Shown here one piece after another: positions 1-8,156 of a DNA stretch of 64,000 nucleotides. Made by a program: the position numbers and the translations under genes. Within the stretch, counting starts at the first letter, position 1, and each line of letters begins with the position of its first letter. The DNA lies in NCBI RefSeq assembly GCF_030123105.1, contig NZ_CP126095.1, positions 5,332,001-5,396,000 of the forward strand, in the 5' to 3' direction. The notes under the pieces were generated by a model, which was not told the DNA's origin, did not search any database, and saw only the letters and a program-made list of their open reading frames with translations. Origin of the DNA: Paenibacillus sp. G2S3 (GTDB taxonomy: Bacteria > Bacillota > Bacilli > Paenibacillales > Paenibacillaceae).

Positions 1-40
1 TTTTGAGCTATAGGAATTATGAAAGATTATGCAGATTCAG

Positions 41-68
41 TTTACATTACATGTACCTTTTATATACT
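41..68 (+). promoter_or_regulatory. Probable sigma-A promoter of ddh
   Basis: A -35 box TTTACA (41-46) and a -10 box TATACT (63-68) are 16 nt apart, each one mismatch from consensus, about 85 nt upstream of the ddh ribosome binding site. This is read from the sequence only. Confidence 0.4.
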
Positions 69-151
69 ATATAAAAAGAGCTAAAAGTGTGCACTATACT
101 AGGGAAACTAGGAATGGTACTTTAGTTCACTACTGATTAGGAGGGCTTTTT

Positions 152-1138
152 CTGAAACAAAAAATTCAAGCAGCTATTGTGGGCTACGGTAATTTAGGTA
201 AAGGTGTACGTAAAGCTATTGACCAAAGTGAAGATATCGAGCTAGTTGCGATCTTTACGCGCAGAGAACCAGGACAACTCGAAGCCGGAGAAGCCGGTGT
301 AAAGTTCGAGCACATCTCTGCCGTCGAACAATATAAGGGAAAAGTTGATGTTATGATTCTATGCGGAGGATCGGCTACCGATCTGCCAGAACAAACGCCA
401 GCTATTGCCCGGATGTTTAATACCGTGGACAGCTTTGATACGCATGCCAAAATCCCTGAGTTCTACGAGACCGTTGATGCCGCAGCTAAACAGGGTGGAA
501 CACTCAGCGTAATTTCTACTGGCTGGGATCCAGGCTTATTCTCAATGAATCGCCTGCTCGCTGAAGCCATCCTTCCACAAGGTAAAGAGTATACCTTCTG
601 GGGTAAAGGCGTTAGCCAAGGCCACTCCGATGCGATCCGCAGAGTGGATGGCGTTAAAGCTGGTGTACAATATACCGTTCCAGTACAAGAGGTTATTGAT
701 GCCATTCGCGCTGGTGAAACACCAGAGCTTACCACTCGCCAGAAGCACCTCAGAGAGTGTTTTGTAGTGGCTGAGGCAGGGGCAGATCAAGAACGCATTC
801 GCGAAGAAATCGTGAATATGCCGAACTATTTTGCAGATTATGACACTACGGTTACTTTCATCACTGAAGAAGAATTGGCAGCTCAACATAGTGGTATTCC
901 GCACGGTGGGTTTGTTATTCGCAGTGGTGTAACAGGGGAAGGCACGAAGCAGATTGTTGAATTCGGCCTGAAGCTGGAGAGCAATCCAGAATTTACGGCT
1001 AGTGTGCTCGTGGCTTATGCAAGAGCTGCTCAGCGTATGAGTCAAGAAGGTCAAAGCGGAGCGCGTACAGTATTCGATATTCCACTTGGAATGTTGTCTC
1101 CGAAATCTCCAGAAGAATTGCGCCGCAACCTGCTGTAA
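152..1138 (+). CDS. ddh: meso-diaminopimelate dehydrogenase, apparent CTG start
   Basis: NADP-dependent meso-diaminopimelate dehydrogenase makes meso-DAP in one step from tetrahydrodipicolinate, for lysine and peptidoglycan. The protein (328 aa) opens with beta-strand residues and the Rossmann motif G-Y-G-N-L-G at residues 11-16, and its length fits the family (about 320-330 aa). The first standard start in frame is a GTG at 179, inside the Rossmann motif, which would remove the first beta strand. An in-frame stop lies at 134-136. Between the two, the only start-like codon with a good ribosome binding site is CTG at 152, 6 nt after AGGAGGG (139-145). The gene is monocistronic, with a promoter at 41-68 and a terminator at 1158-1197. 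Function is confident; the CTG start is an inference. Confidence 0.9.
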   Translation: MKQKIQAAIVGYGNLGKGVRKAIDQSEDIELVAIFTRREPGQLEAGEAGVKFEHISAVEQYKGKVDVMILCGGSATDLPEQTPAIARMFNTVDSFDTHAKIPEFYETVDAAAKQGGTLSVISTGWDPGLFSMNRLLAEAILPQGKEYTFWGKGVSQGHSDAIRRVDGVKAGVQYTVPVQEVIDAIRAGETPELTTRQKHLRECFVVAEAGADQERIREEIVNMPNYFADYDTTVTFITEEELAAQHSGIPHGGFVIRSGVTGEGTKQIVEFGLKLESNPEFTASVLVAYARAAQRMSQEGQSGARTVFDIPLGMLSPKSPEELRRNLL

Positions 1139-1157
1139 AAACATGCAAGAATGAAAA

Positions 1158-1197
1158 AAACCGCGTAGGACCCTAAAACGTCCTCGCGGTTTTTTTA
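1158..1197. terminator. Bidirectional terminator between ddh and the convergent glycosyltransferase
   Basis: The stem ACCGCG-T-AGGAC pairs with GTCCT-CGCGGT and is followed by a T run on the plus strand. An A run before it gives a T run on the other strand, so it can serve both convergent genes. Confidence 0.85.
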
Positions 1198-1231
1198 TAT
1201 ACTGCAGGCAGAGCCTTCTCAGGCGTACCTT

Positions 1232-2416
1232 TTATACAAGACTAAGAATCTTATTCTTCACATAATTCACTTCGTAATCCTTCAACAAAGTGCGATGGGC
1301 CCGATCAGCAATAATCGTTGCCATCTCGGGATTCTTTAACAGCGTTATTACACTAGCAACAACATCAACCGAGGTATTAGCAAGCAAAATATTACGGTTA
1401 TGCTCACAGTTCAATCGCTCGCATACTGTAGAACTAGTAATCACCGGGGTTTTGAGTGCCCATGATTCCAGAATGTTTCTGGAGACTTCACAACCTTCAA
1501 GGATAGGTACTAGAACCGCTTTTGCACGACGTATATAATCAGCAGACGATTTCAAAGGTCCAGTGATAATGACCGATACATCATCTTTCACAAGCATCAA
1601 CACTTCCGTATGAACCTCCTGACTGGTGATGTAACACTTAATATCAGGCACTTGTTCTTTAATCAAAGGGTAGCTTTTCTTAAAGAAGTTTTGAGCAGCC
1701 TTAATCCCCTGTCTGGTGTTCATATTCCAGTGCAGAACCATTGAATTTTCTTTTGCAACAGGCTCAGTAAAAGCGTCGTATTCATTCATTTTTATGAAAT
1801 GAGGAACAACATGAACTTTACGAGCATCCGCAAAGGATAGAGATTTGAATGAAAGGGCATCCCATTCCGAGGTTGCCAAGAGTACACCCGTTTTATTCAT
1901 TAGTCTCCGCTTATTCCGCCGAACCCAAGCCTCATTTAGTTTATAATAAGGATTACTGCTGCTCGGCTTCCCCATTTCTTTTCCAACAGCAAGCTCGCTC
2001 TCAAAACGATACGTATCTGTAATAACACTGGCCTCAGGAAGCAGATTACGAACCATACCAATGCAATTTCCCAGCAAGCTATGCGATATAAACACATGTC
2101 TGTAATTATTCGATCTACAAAGTTCCACGATGGTACTCTTCATGTCTTTATCCGTATGACTTCTATTAGTGAAACTCCGTAATATATGTAAGGGACGCAG
2201 CATGGATCTCCATGAGGTAACGCACCCATTAATGTAATGAACCGTTAGTGCAGTTCCATCATCTGTAGACATATCCTTCTGCGTATTGGCATACGTCAGC
2301 AAATCAATATCAAATTTCCCAAGCAAAATCTCGAGAATACTCCCTGTTCTCATTTCTCCTTCTAGATCCTTTGCGCTTTGATTCTGGGCTGATAAGAACA
2401 GCATTTTTTCTCGCAT
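1232..2416 (-). CDS. Glycosyltransferase, group 1 / GT4-like
   Basis: A 394-residue cytosolic protein with the two-domain layout of GT-B glycosyltransferases. The C-terminal half has the nucleotide-sugar-binding region: a stretch ending VLVPILEGCEVSRN, then ILESWALKTPVI, matching the E-x7-E region of group 1 enzymes. No transmembrane segment or signal peptide is visible. The ATG start has AAGGAG (2425-2430) at 8 nt. It stands alone, convergent to ddh and downstream of the GGDEF pair, so genome context gives no substrate; an envelope polysaccharide or protein glycan is possible. I do not recognise a specific ortholog. Confidence 0.75.
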   Translation of the reverse strand: MREKMLFLSAQNQSAKDLEGEMRTGSILEILLGKFDIDLLTYANTQKDMSTDDGTALTVHYINGCVTSWRSMLRPLHILRSFTNRSHTDKDMKSTIVELCRSNNYRHVFISHSLLGNCIGMVRNLLPEASVITDTYRFESELAVGKEMGKPSSSNPYYKLNEAWVRRNKRRLMNKTGVLLATSEWDALSFKSLSFADARKVHVVPHFIKMNEYDAFTEPVAKENSMVLHWNMNTRQGIKAAQNFFKKSYPLIKEQVPDIKCYITSQEVHTEVLMLVKDDVSVIITGPLKSSADYIRRAKAVLVPILEGCEVSRNILESWALKTPVITSSTVCERLNCEHNRNILLANTSVDVVASVITLLKNPEMATIIADRAHRTLLKDYEVNYVKNKILSLV

Positions 2417-2751
2417 GACTCTGGCTCCTTGTATTCTTGTATTAATCCTCTCTACTTATCACTGCAACTTTAGATGCAGTTCAATAGTAACTCATTTTAT
2501 ATAAAATTATTGTCGATTTATAGGGAAAACATTAAATTTTTTATATATTTTTATACTTTATTCGAAATCCGTTACGAAAAACCTTTATAAATCGCCATTT
2601 TTTTGAAAATTGAACTAAAAAACTCTTTTTCCAGTCATACACGAACATGAATTTTCTTTTCAAAATTTCTATGCTCGTTAGGTATTATGGACTATTCCCT
2701 ATGCAAACAAAAAAAGTGTCTTCCTTATCTAATGACGAAAGGACGACACTT
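2417..2751. other. AT-rich intergenic region between the glycosyltransferase and the GGDEF genes
   Basis: About 335 nt with no credible gene. It holds the GGDEF terminator (2704-2751) at one end and presumably the glycosyltransferase promoter at the other. The rest is very AT-rich and I see no other structure. Confidence 0.6.
2704..2751 (-). terminator. Terminator after the GGDEF gene pair
   Basis: On the minus strand an AAGTGTC-type arm directly after the stop codon pairs with GACACTT and is followed by seven T residues. Confidence 0.8.
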
Positions 2752-3909
2752 CTATATTTCGTAGCTTCTAACAACGCAGTTCCGTCCCTTTTTCTTAGCT
2801 TGATACAATGCATTATCACAAAGTTTGTAGAGATTGTTCAGAGAATAAAGTTCGCCCGATTCTATCGTGATGACTCCAATGCTAATTGTGTATTGCATCG
2901 ATACGCCATGAATAATTGATCCTATAACAGCGTCGCGCATTCCTTCAGCAATAAGATCACTATTTTTTTCATCCGCTCTATGCAGGAGCACTGCGAACTC
3001 TTCTCCCCCAAATCTTCCGATCAGATCACCATGGCCAAGCTGTTGCTCTATTTTATAGGTCAGATCTCTCAGTACTTGGTCTCCCGTATTATGCCCGTAA
3101 GTATCATTTATGCTCTTAAAGTGATCCACATCCAGCAGTAAAAAAGAATAGGGTAGCTTCTTCATCGCTGAAGCAGCTATTAAAGGCCGAGCACGTAGCA
3201 CAAACGACCTGCGGTTCAAAATACCTGTCAGCTCATCATAAGTTGCCACCCGCTCCATTTCTGCAAAGGAATCCTCTCTATAAAGCAGCATAATTCCAGC
3301 GGTTCCTAAAAACATATACAAATAAATCCCGAGATAAAAAAACAAATAAAGGAATTGTGAAAATTGTGTATTGATTCCTAACACGGAATACAGCGGTTCC
3401 AAAGCTCTACCCGCCAATGATAAGATAACGATACCATACAGCAGTCCCATTATTATTTGTAGCGAAGTCTCCATGACCTTCAAACATAGAATATAAGCAG
3501 GATAAGCTATAATCAGGACTCCAGCCAGACAAGCGACTGGAATAACGAGTGGATCCTCTGACATCAACAAATACATAAGCACCACAGCGATAATGGATAC
3601 TCCGAATAATATAGAATAATATCTCTCCACCTTGCTCCCGAATACTCTAAGAAGCATTAGAAGCGCCAGGCTTTCGAGCGTGCCTCCAGCCAAAGCAAGA
3701 AGTGCTATGATCGATAGACTAAGTGGTGTATCTATAAAATCCTTCAGCAATAAGAGGATCAAGGCTGCTAGTTGCAAATATTTTGCTGTGATAAACAATG
3801 AAGAAGTCTGTTCCTGCGCATAACGCAAACGATACACCACGATAAGCAGCACCGTGAACGCTTGCCACAAAAAGAGACACACCAGCAGTGTCTGGAGATC
3901 CAGATGCAT
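2752..3909 (-). CDS. Membrane diguanylate cyclase (GGDEF), copy 1
   Basis: The first ~225 residues form six or seven hydrophobic helices; the last ~155 form a GGDEF domain with the active-site signature GRFGGEEFAV and the upstream LLDVDHFKSINDTYGH motif, so it should make c-di-GMP from two GTP. The inhibitory I-site is degenerate: its Asp is present (HGDLIG) but the usual Arg three residues before it is Gly. A GTG at 3924 could start the frame, but it overlaps the Shine-Dalgarno GGAGGTGA. The ATG at 3909, 11 nt after that signal, fits better (385 aa). It lies 36 nt downstream of a close paralog and is probably co-transcribed with it. The sensed signal is unknown. Confidence 0.88.
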   Translation of the reverse strand: MHLDLQTLLVCLFLWQAFTVLLIVVYRLRYAQEQTSSLFITAKYLQLAALILLLLKDFIDTPLSLSIIALLALAGGTLESLALLMLLRVFGSKVERYYSILFGVSIIAVVLMYLLMSEDPLVIPVACLAGVLIIAYPAYILCLKVMETSLQIIMGLLYGIVILSLAGRALEPLYSVLGINTQFSQFLYLFFYLGIYLYMFLGTAGIMLLYREDSFAEMERVATYDELTGILNRRSFVLRARPLIAASAMKKLPYSFLLLDVDHFKSINDTYGHNTGDQVLRDLTYKIEQQLGHGDLIGRFGGEEFAVLLHRADEKNSDLIAEGMRDAVIGSIIHGVSMQYTISIGVITIESGELYSLNNLYKLCDNALYQAKKKGRNCVVRSYEI

Positions 3910-3945
3910 ATGAGTGAAGTTCACCTCCCCAAGTATTCCTGACTC

Positions 3946-5112
3946 TCAGTATACATATCGGTATCTGATAACTCTATTTCTTCCCTCTTGTTTGGCTTGA
4001 TATAATGCCTTGTCGCTTAGCTTGTACAATTTATTTATGGAGATCTCCGGATCTGGCATGATCGTAATTACACCTATACTAACTGTGTACCCCTGAGGAA
4101 TTTTTTGAGTGGAAGCATTCATTATCGCCTCGCGAAGCGCTTCAGCTTTCTGATCACAGCTTTGTTCATCTACCCCACAGAGTATGACTGCGAATTCCTC
4201 GCCCCCTAGTCTGCCGAACAAATCGCCATTTCCGAGATTATCTTTAATCGTCGATGCGAAATCTTCCAGAACAATGTCACCGGTATCATGACCATAAGTA
4301 TCGTTGACCTTTTTAAAATAATCCAAATCCAATAGCAAAAATGAGAAATGCTCCTGCGCTCGAACTGCCTTTTCAAGCTTCATCTCCGCTTCCTGAAGAA
4401 ACGCCCCGCGATTTAGGATCGCCGTCAAATCATCATAACTGGCTATTCTTTTTAGTTTGACGAAGGAATGTTCATTTGAGAGTAGAATAAAACCGGCAGC
4501 CCCCACAATAAATAATAAATACATCCCCAGATAATACAAAGACTGCGTAAGATTTGTTGAGAACACATTCATTTCGGGCTCCCAAATTAGCGCAACAAGC
4601 GCCCGCATCAGCATAATCGCTGCAAATATATAAAATAATACACCTAAGATTTTTTGAAGAGGGGTAGCCTTTTTATTCACTGTTAGATGATAAGCCGGAT
4701 AAACTACAAACAGTATAGACCAGAGTGAGGTACAGGCGATGCGCAAGTTGGAATGATTAAAAAATAATGCGATGATACTAAAACTGATTGCGCTTAATAC
4801 CGAAAGAATGATGTAATATCGCTTGATTCTTGGCCCCAGTACTCCCATCATCAGCAGTAATGCTGTAATTTCTAGACAGCATCCCCCAAGAATCAGAGCA
4901 TTGCTAAGCGGAATGGACAACGCATGAGGTAGATAATTCCACAATAAAATCGAACACCAAAAGAGTAGCTGTACCTCCTTTGAGCGGATGAACAAGGTGG
5001 AGGCTGTATCTTTAACAGCGGTACTTCGATAATTGGTTATAAGCAGCAATATAAATAAATTTCCGAACATAAACAAATAAATTAGTGTTCTAATTTCAAG
5101 CAGGGAGCTCAT
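3946..5112 (-). CDS. Membrane diguanylate cyclase (GGDEF), copy 2
   Basis: 388 residues with the same plan as the downstream gene: an N-terminal membrane region of about seven helices, then a GGDEF domain with GRLGGEEFAV and LLDLDYFKKVNDTYGHDTG. The two proteins are clearly paralogous along their whole length (shared RSKEVQL/TAKYLQL region, ITIGSGE-type ends and A-L-Y-Q-A-K tails), so this is an old tandem duplication. The I-site Arg is again replaced by Gly (GNGDLFG). The ATG start has AGGTGGTG just upstream. It is the first gene of the pair. Membrane placement suggests an envelope or external cue, but nothing shows which. Confidence 0.88.
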   Translation of the reverse strand: MSSLLEIRTLIYLFMFGNLFILLLITNYRSTAVKDTASTLFIRSKEVQLLFWCSILLWNYLPHALSIPLSNALILGGCCLEITALLLMMGVLGPRIKRYYIILSVLSAISFSIIALFFNHSNLRIACTSLWSILFVVYPAYHLTVNKKATPLQKILGVLFYIFAAIMLMRALVALIWEPEMNVFSTNLTQSLYYLGMYLLFIVGAAGFILLSNEHSFVKLKRIASYDDLTAILNRGAFLQEAEMKLEKAVRAQEHFSFLLLDLDYFKKVNDTYGHDTGDIVLEDFASTIKDNLGNGDLFGRLGGEEFAVILCGVDEQSCDQKAEALREAIMNASTQKIPQGYTVSIGVITIMPDPEISINKLYKLSDKALYQAKQEGRNRVIRYRYVY

Positions 5113-5272
5113 ACGTCACCACCTATGCGAAAATAACCCCACAAATTGAGGCTTTGCTTCGATGCGTACTCAGGTACTTTGTCGGGGCCCAAATATAAGT
5201 TAAAAAATCGATCCTCTTCTGACAGCACTATAGCACTTTATAACTATATCAGTATATACGTTAACAATACCA

Positions 5273-5343
5273 AAAAACACTTCCCCCTAAGCTCCCTTCA
5301 GATGAACACAAGGATTATCTGAACGAAATTTGGGGGAAGTGCT
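5273..5343 (-). terminator. Terminator of the valS-folC-murC operon
   Basis: On the minus strand AGCACTTCCCCC pairs with GGGGGAAGTG across a loop of about 43 nt that holds its own CAGAT/ATCTG hairpin, followed by TTTTTTGG. It is the first strong terminator after murC. Confidence 0.75.
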
Positions 5344-5388
5344 ATTGAAGAGAGAATATAAATATCCTCGAATTGGCCTCAATTTATA

Positions 5389-6768
5389 CTATTGATGCTT
5401 CTTCAAACCGTCTGCCAGTGCGTATCCGACCTTCCAGATATCGCCTGCGCCCATCGTAATCACCAGATCACCTGGAGCAATACGAGGTGTCAAATCAGCA
5501 AGCACATCTTCTTTGGTTGGTAGATGTCTCGCGCCCGCATTACTGTTCTTAACGATAAGCTCAACCAGCTTCGCTGAAGTAACACCTTCGATCTGTTTCT
5601 CTCCAGCCGGAGAGTATATATCGGTGATGATGACTTCGTCGGCTTCGCTAAAGGCACGGCTGAAAGCATCTAACAAGAAGAACGTACGAGTATAGCGCTG
5701 AGGCTGGAATACTGCAATAATTCGTTTTCCTGTAGCCTTGGCAGCACTGATCGTTGCCTGAATCTCTGTAGGATGATGCGCATAATCATCAATGACCAGA
5801 ATGTCATTGACTTCTCCGAGCACTTGAAAACGGCGCTTCGCACCATGGAATTTCACAATCGCTTCAGCGATTTTCTCGAAAGAAATCCCTGATTTCAAAC
5901 AAGCGATTACCGCAGCCATTGAATTATAAAGATTGTACTGTCCGGGAACTGAGAGTTCAATCCGTCCAAGCACTTCTCCATTATGATTCATCGTGTAAGA
6001 TACCTGACGATCTCCCAGAACGATATCAGTGGCAATATAATCCGCCGTGTTCGACTTGATGCCATAAGTAATCACCTTACCTGATACTTCAGGTAAAAGA
6101 GAAATCACATTCTCGTCGTCAGCGCATACTATAGCAGTTCCATCTTCGCGCGTTTGGTTCATGAACTGTACGTATGCAGCCTTAAGACGGTTAAAGTCCC
6201 CATCGTAATTTTCCAAGTGATCGGCTTCAACATTCGTAACAATCCCAAGCCAAGGGTGGTAATGCAGGAAAGAGCCATCACTCTCATCCGCTTCCGCTAC
6301 TACAAACTCACCTTGTCCCGCCTTTGCATTCGTACCTACATTCATAATCTCTCCACCGATAATATACGTTGGATCAACGTCGCACTCTTCCATCACAAGT
6401 GCAATCATGGAGGAGGTGGTAGTTTTTCCGTGTGCTCCAGCAACGGCTACCCCTTTACGTTCATTCAATAAACGGGCTAACATTTGCGAACGATGCAGAA
6501 TTGGAATCTTAAGACGCTCAGCTTCCACCCATTCCACATTATCACTAGACAAAGCCGTAGAGTATACGACTAGATCCGCACCTTTTACTTGTTCCGCTGT
6601 ATGCCCGATATAAATCTTGGCACCTTTGGCAATCAATTTATCCGTTAATTCTTGGGCAGCCACATCGGAGCCCGTAACTGTATATCCCATTTCCAGCATT
6701 ACCCGGGCAATCGCGCTCATTCCGTAGCCGCCGATCCCTATAAAATGCACACGTTCAGTAGTATCCAA
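5389..6768 (-). CDS. murC: UDP-N-acetylmuramate--L-alanine ligase
   Basis: MurC adds L-alanine to UDP-MurNAc using ATP, the first peptide step of peptidoglycan synthesis in the cytosol. The 459-residue protein has the N-terminal UDP-binding motif G-I-G-G-x-G (11-16), the ATP-binding loop GAHGKTTT (111-118), the EADESDGSF segment and the late DDYAHHP motif, all diagnostic of MurC. The start is TTG, 7 nt beyond the folC stop, with only a weak GGTGA-like ribosome binding site, so translation is probably coupled to folC. The length is usual for the family. Confidence 0.96.
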   Translation of the reverse strand: MDTTERVHFIGIGGYGMSAIARVMLEMGYTVTGSDVAAQELTDKLIAKGAKIYIGHTAEQVKGADLVVYSTALSSDNVEWVEAERLKIPILHRSQMLARLLNERKGVAVAGAHGKTTTSSMIALVMEECDVDPTYIIGGEIMNVGTNAKAGQGEFVVAEADESDGSFLHYHPWLGIVTNVEADHLENYDGDFNRLKAAYVQFMNQTREDGTAIVCADDENVISLLPEVSGKVITYGIKSNTADYIATDIVLGDRQVSYTMNHNGEVLGRIELSVPGQYNLYNSMAAVIACLKSGISFEKIAEAIVKFHGAKRRFQVLGEVNDILVIDDYAHHPTEIQATISAAKATGKRIIAVFQPQRYTRTFFLLDAFSRAFSEADEVIITDIYSPAGEKQIEGVTSAKLVELIVKNSNAGARHLPTKEDVLADLTPRIAPGDLVITMGAGDIWKVGYALADGLKKHQ

Positions 6769-6774
6769 CAGTCG

Positions 6775-8151
6775 TCACCAGCCTTTTTCAGTATCGGGTT
6801 GCTGCAAAAGTGTACCGCGTACGTCAGAGATTAAATACAGCGTACCAGATACGACGGCAAGGTCATCCTCCGCTGTAATCGACTTCAGTAGCTGCAGCGC
6901 TTTTCCCCAATTATGTTCTACTATGATTGCCAAGTTTTCCTTGGCATATTTCTCCCGCAGACTTTCTGCGATAACTTGCAGATTCTCCGCGTCCATTTTG
7001 TTCTGGAAATCCGGTTCGGTCAGGATGAGCGTATCCACTATAGGCAGTATATGCTTAAAGTAGGATTCATGATGCTTATTTGACAGCATTCCCATAAGTA
7101 AATTTAATTTACCGTATTGATAGAGCTGAGGCAGACTTTTTGCAAGACTCTCCGCGCCTTCCGGATTATGTGCACCATCCAGTACAATCCTTGGAGACGT
7201 ACTTACCTCTTCCAGCCTTCCAGCCCAGAATGCGTGGCGCAAACCATCAAGAACATCTTCATCCTCAAGCATAAAGGCCATATATTGACGCAGAACCTCA
7301 AGTACCATCATGGCAGCTGCCGCATTGCTAATCTGATGCTCGCCTTTCATTACGATCCCAAGTTCAAGCGAACGAAAGGGACCTTTGAAATGGAAAGTCT
7401 GCACACCCTCACGGATTCCATTTGCTTCATAACTAAAATCTTCTCCGGCAAGATAAAGAGTAGAGCGGCAAGCCGCTGCTTTCTCTTTCAGAACCGCCAC
7501 GACTTCCGGCTGAGTTACGCAGCTAACAACAGGTACCCCCGTCTTGATAATTCCGGCTTTCTCCATGGCTACCTTCTCTAGCGTATCTCCCAAAATATCC
7601 ATGTGATCATGACCGACATTAGTAATCACTGAAACAATCGGAGTAACGATATTCGTTACATCCAGCCTTCCCCCAAGCCCGGTCTCCCATACGACAACGT
7701 CAGGACAAGAGACGCCCGCAAAAAATAGAATGGCCACAGCTGTAGTTACCTCGAACATCGTAGGTGAGCCAAACTCCGTTTCCGAAATTTCTTGGACTAA
7801 TGGACGAAGTTGGTTAACCAGCTCGACAAGCGTTTCTTCAGAGATGTCCGTATTATTATATTGGAACCTATTCGTGAACTTTGTAATATACGGAGACGTA
7901 AAAGTGCCTACTGAATAGCCGCTTTGTATAAGTGCACTAGTCAAAAAAGCACAAGTTGAACCTTTGCCGTTCGTACCCGCCACATGAATAAATTTCAGCC
8001 GACGGTGCGGATTTCCCAGCTTGTCCATCAACATCTCGATTCTATCTAAACCTGGCCGGATCCCAAAAGGGATTAGGCTCTTGATCCAATCAACCGCTTC
8101 GGTGTATGTCGCAAGAGGGGCGGTGCTTCCGCCCCGATTTAGGTCATCCAT
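6775..8151 (-). CDS. folC: Bifunctional folylpolyglutamate/dihydrofolate synthase
   Basis: FolC ligates glutamate to dihydropteroate and to folates in an ATP-dependent Mur-ligase-like reaction. The 458-residue protein has the P-loop HVAGTNGKGST (57-66), the GLGGRLDVTN region with nearby SVITNVGHDHMDILG, and the C-terminal LDGAHNPE motif. The ATG lies 5 nt after the valS stop, and its ribosome binding site GAGGA sits within the last valS codons, indicating translational coupling. The valS-folC order is conserved in Bacillus; here murC follows. Confidence 0.95.
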   Translation of the reverse strand: MDDLNRGGSTAPLATYTEAVDWIKSLIPFGIRPGLDRIEMLMDKLGNPHRRLKFIHVAGTNGKGSTCAFLTSALIQSGYSVGTFTSPYITKFTNRFQYNNTDISEETLVELVNQLRPLVQEISETEFGSPTMFEVTTAVAILFFAGVSCPDVVVWETGLGGRLDVTNIVTPIVSVITNVGHDHMDILGDTLEKVAMEKAGIIKTGVPVVSCVTQPEVVAVLKEKAAACRSTLYLAGEDFSYEANGIREGVQTFHFKGPFRSLELGIVMKGEHQISNAAAAMMVLEVLRQYMAFMLEDEDVLDGLRHAFWAGRLEEVSTSPRIVLDGAHNPEGAESLAKSLPQLYQYGKLNLLMGMLSNKHHESYFKHILPIVDTLILTEPDFQNKMDAENLQVIAESLREKYAKENLAIIVEHNWGKALQLLKSITAEDDLAVVSGTLYLISDVRGTLLQQPDTEKGW

Positions 8152-8156
8152 GTCTC

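Noticed and set aside
542..1144. 200-codon minus-strand frame inside ddh
   Set aside because: A shadow of the ddh codon pattern; no ribosome binding site or recognisable domain.
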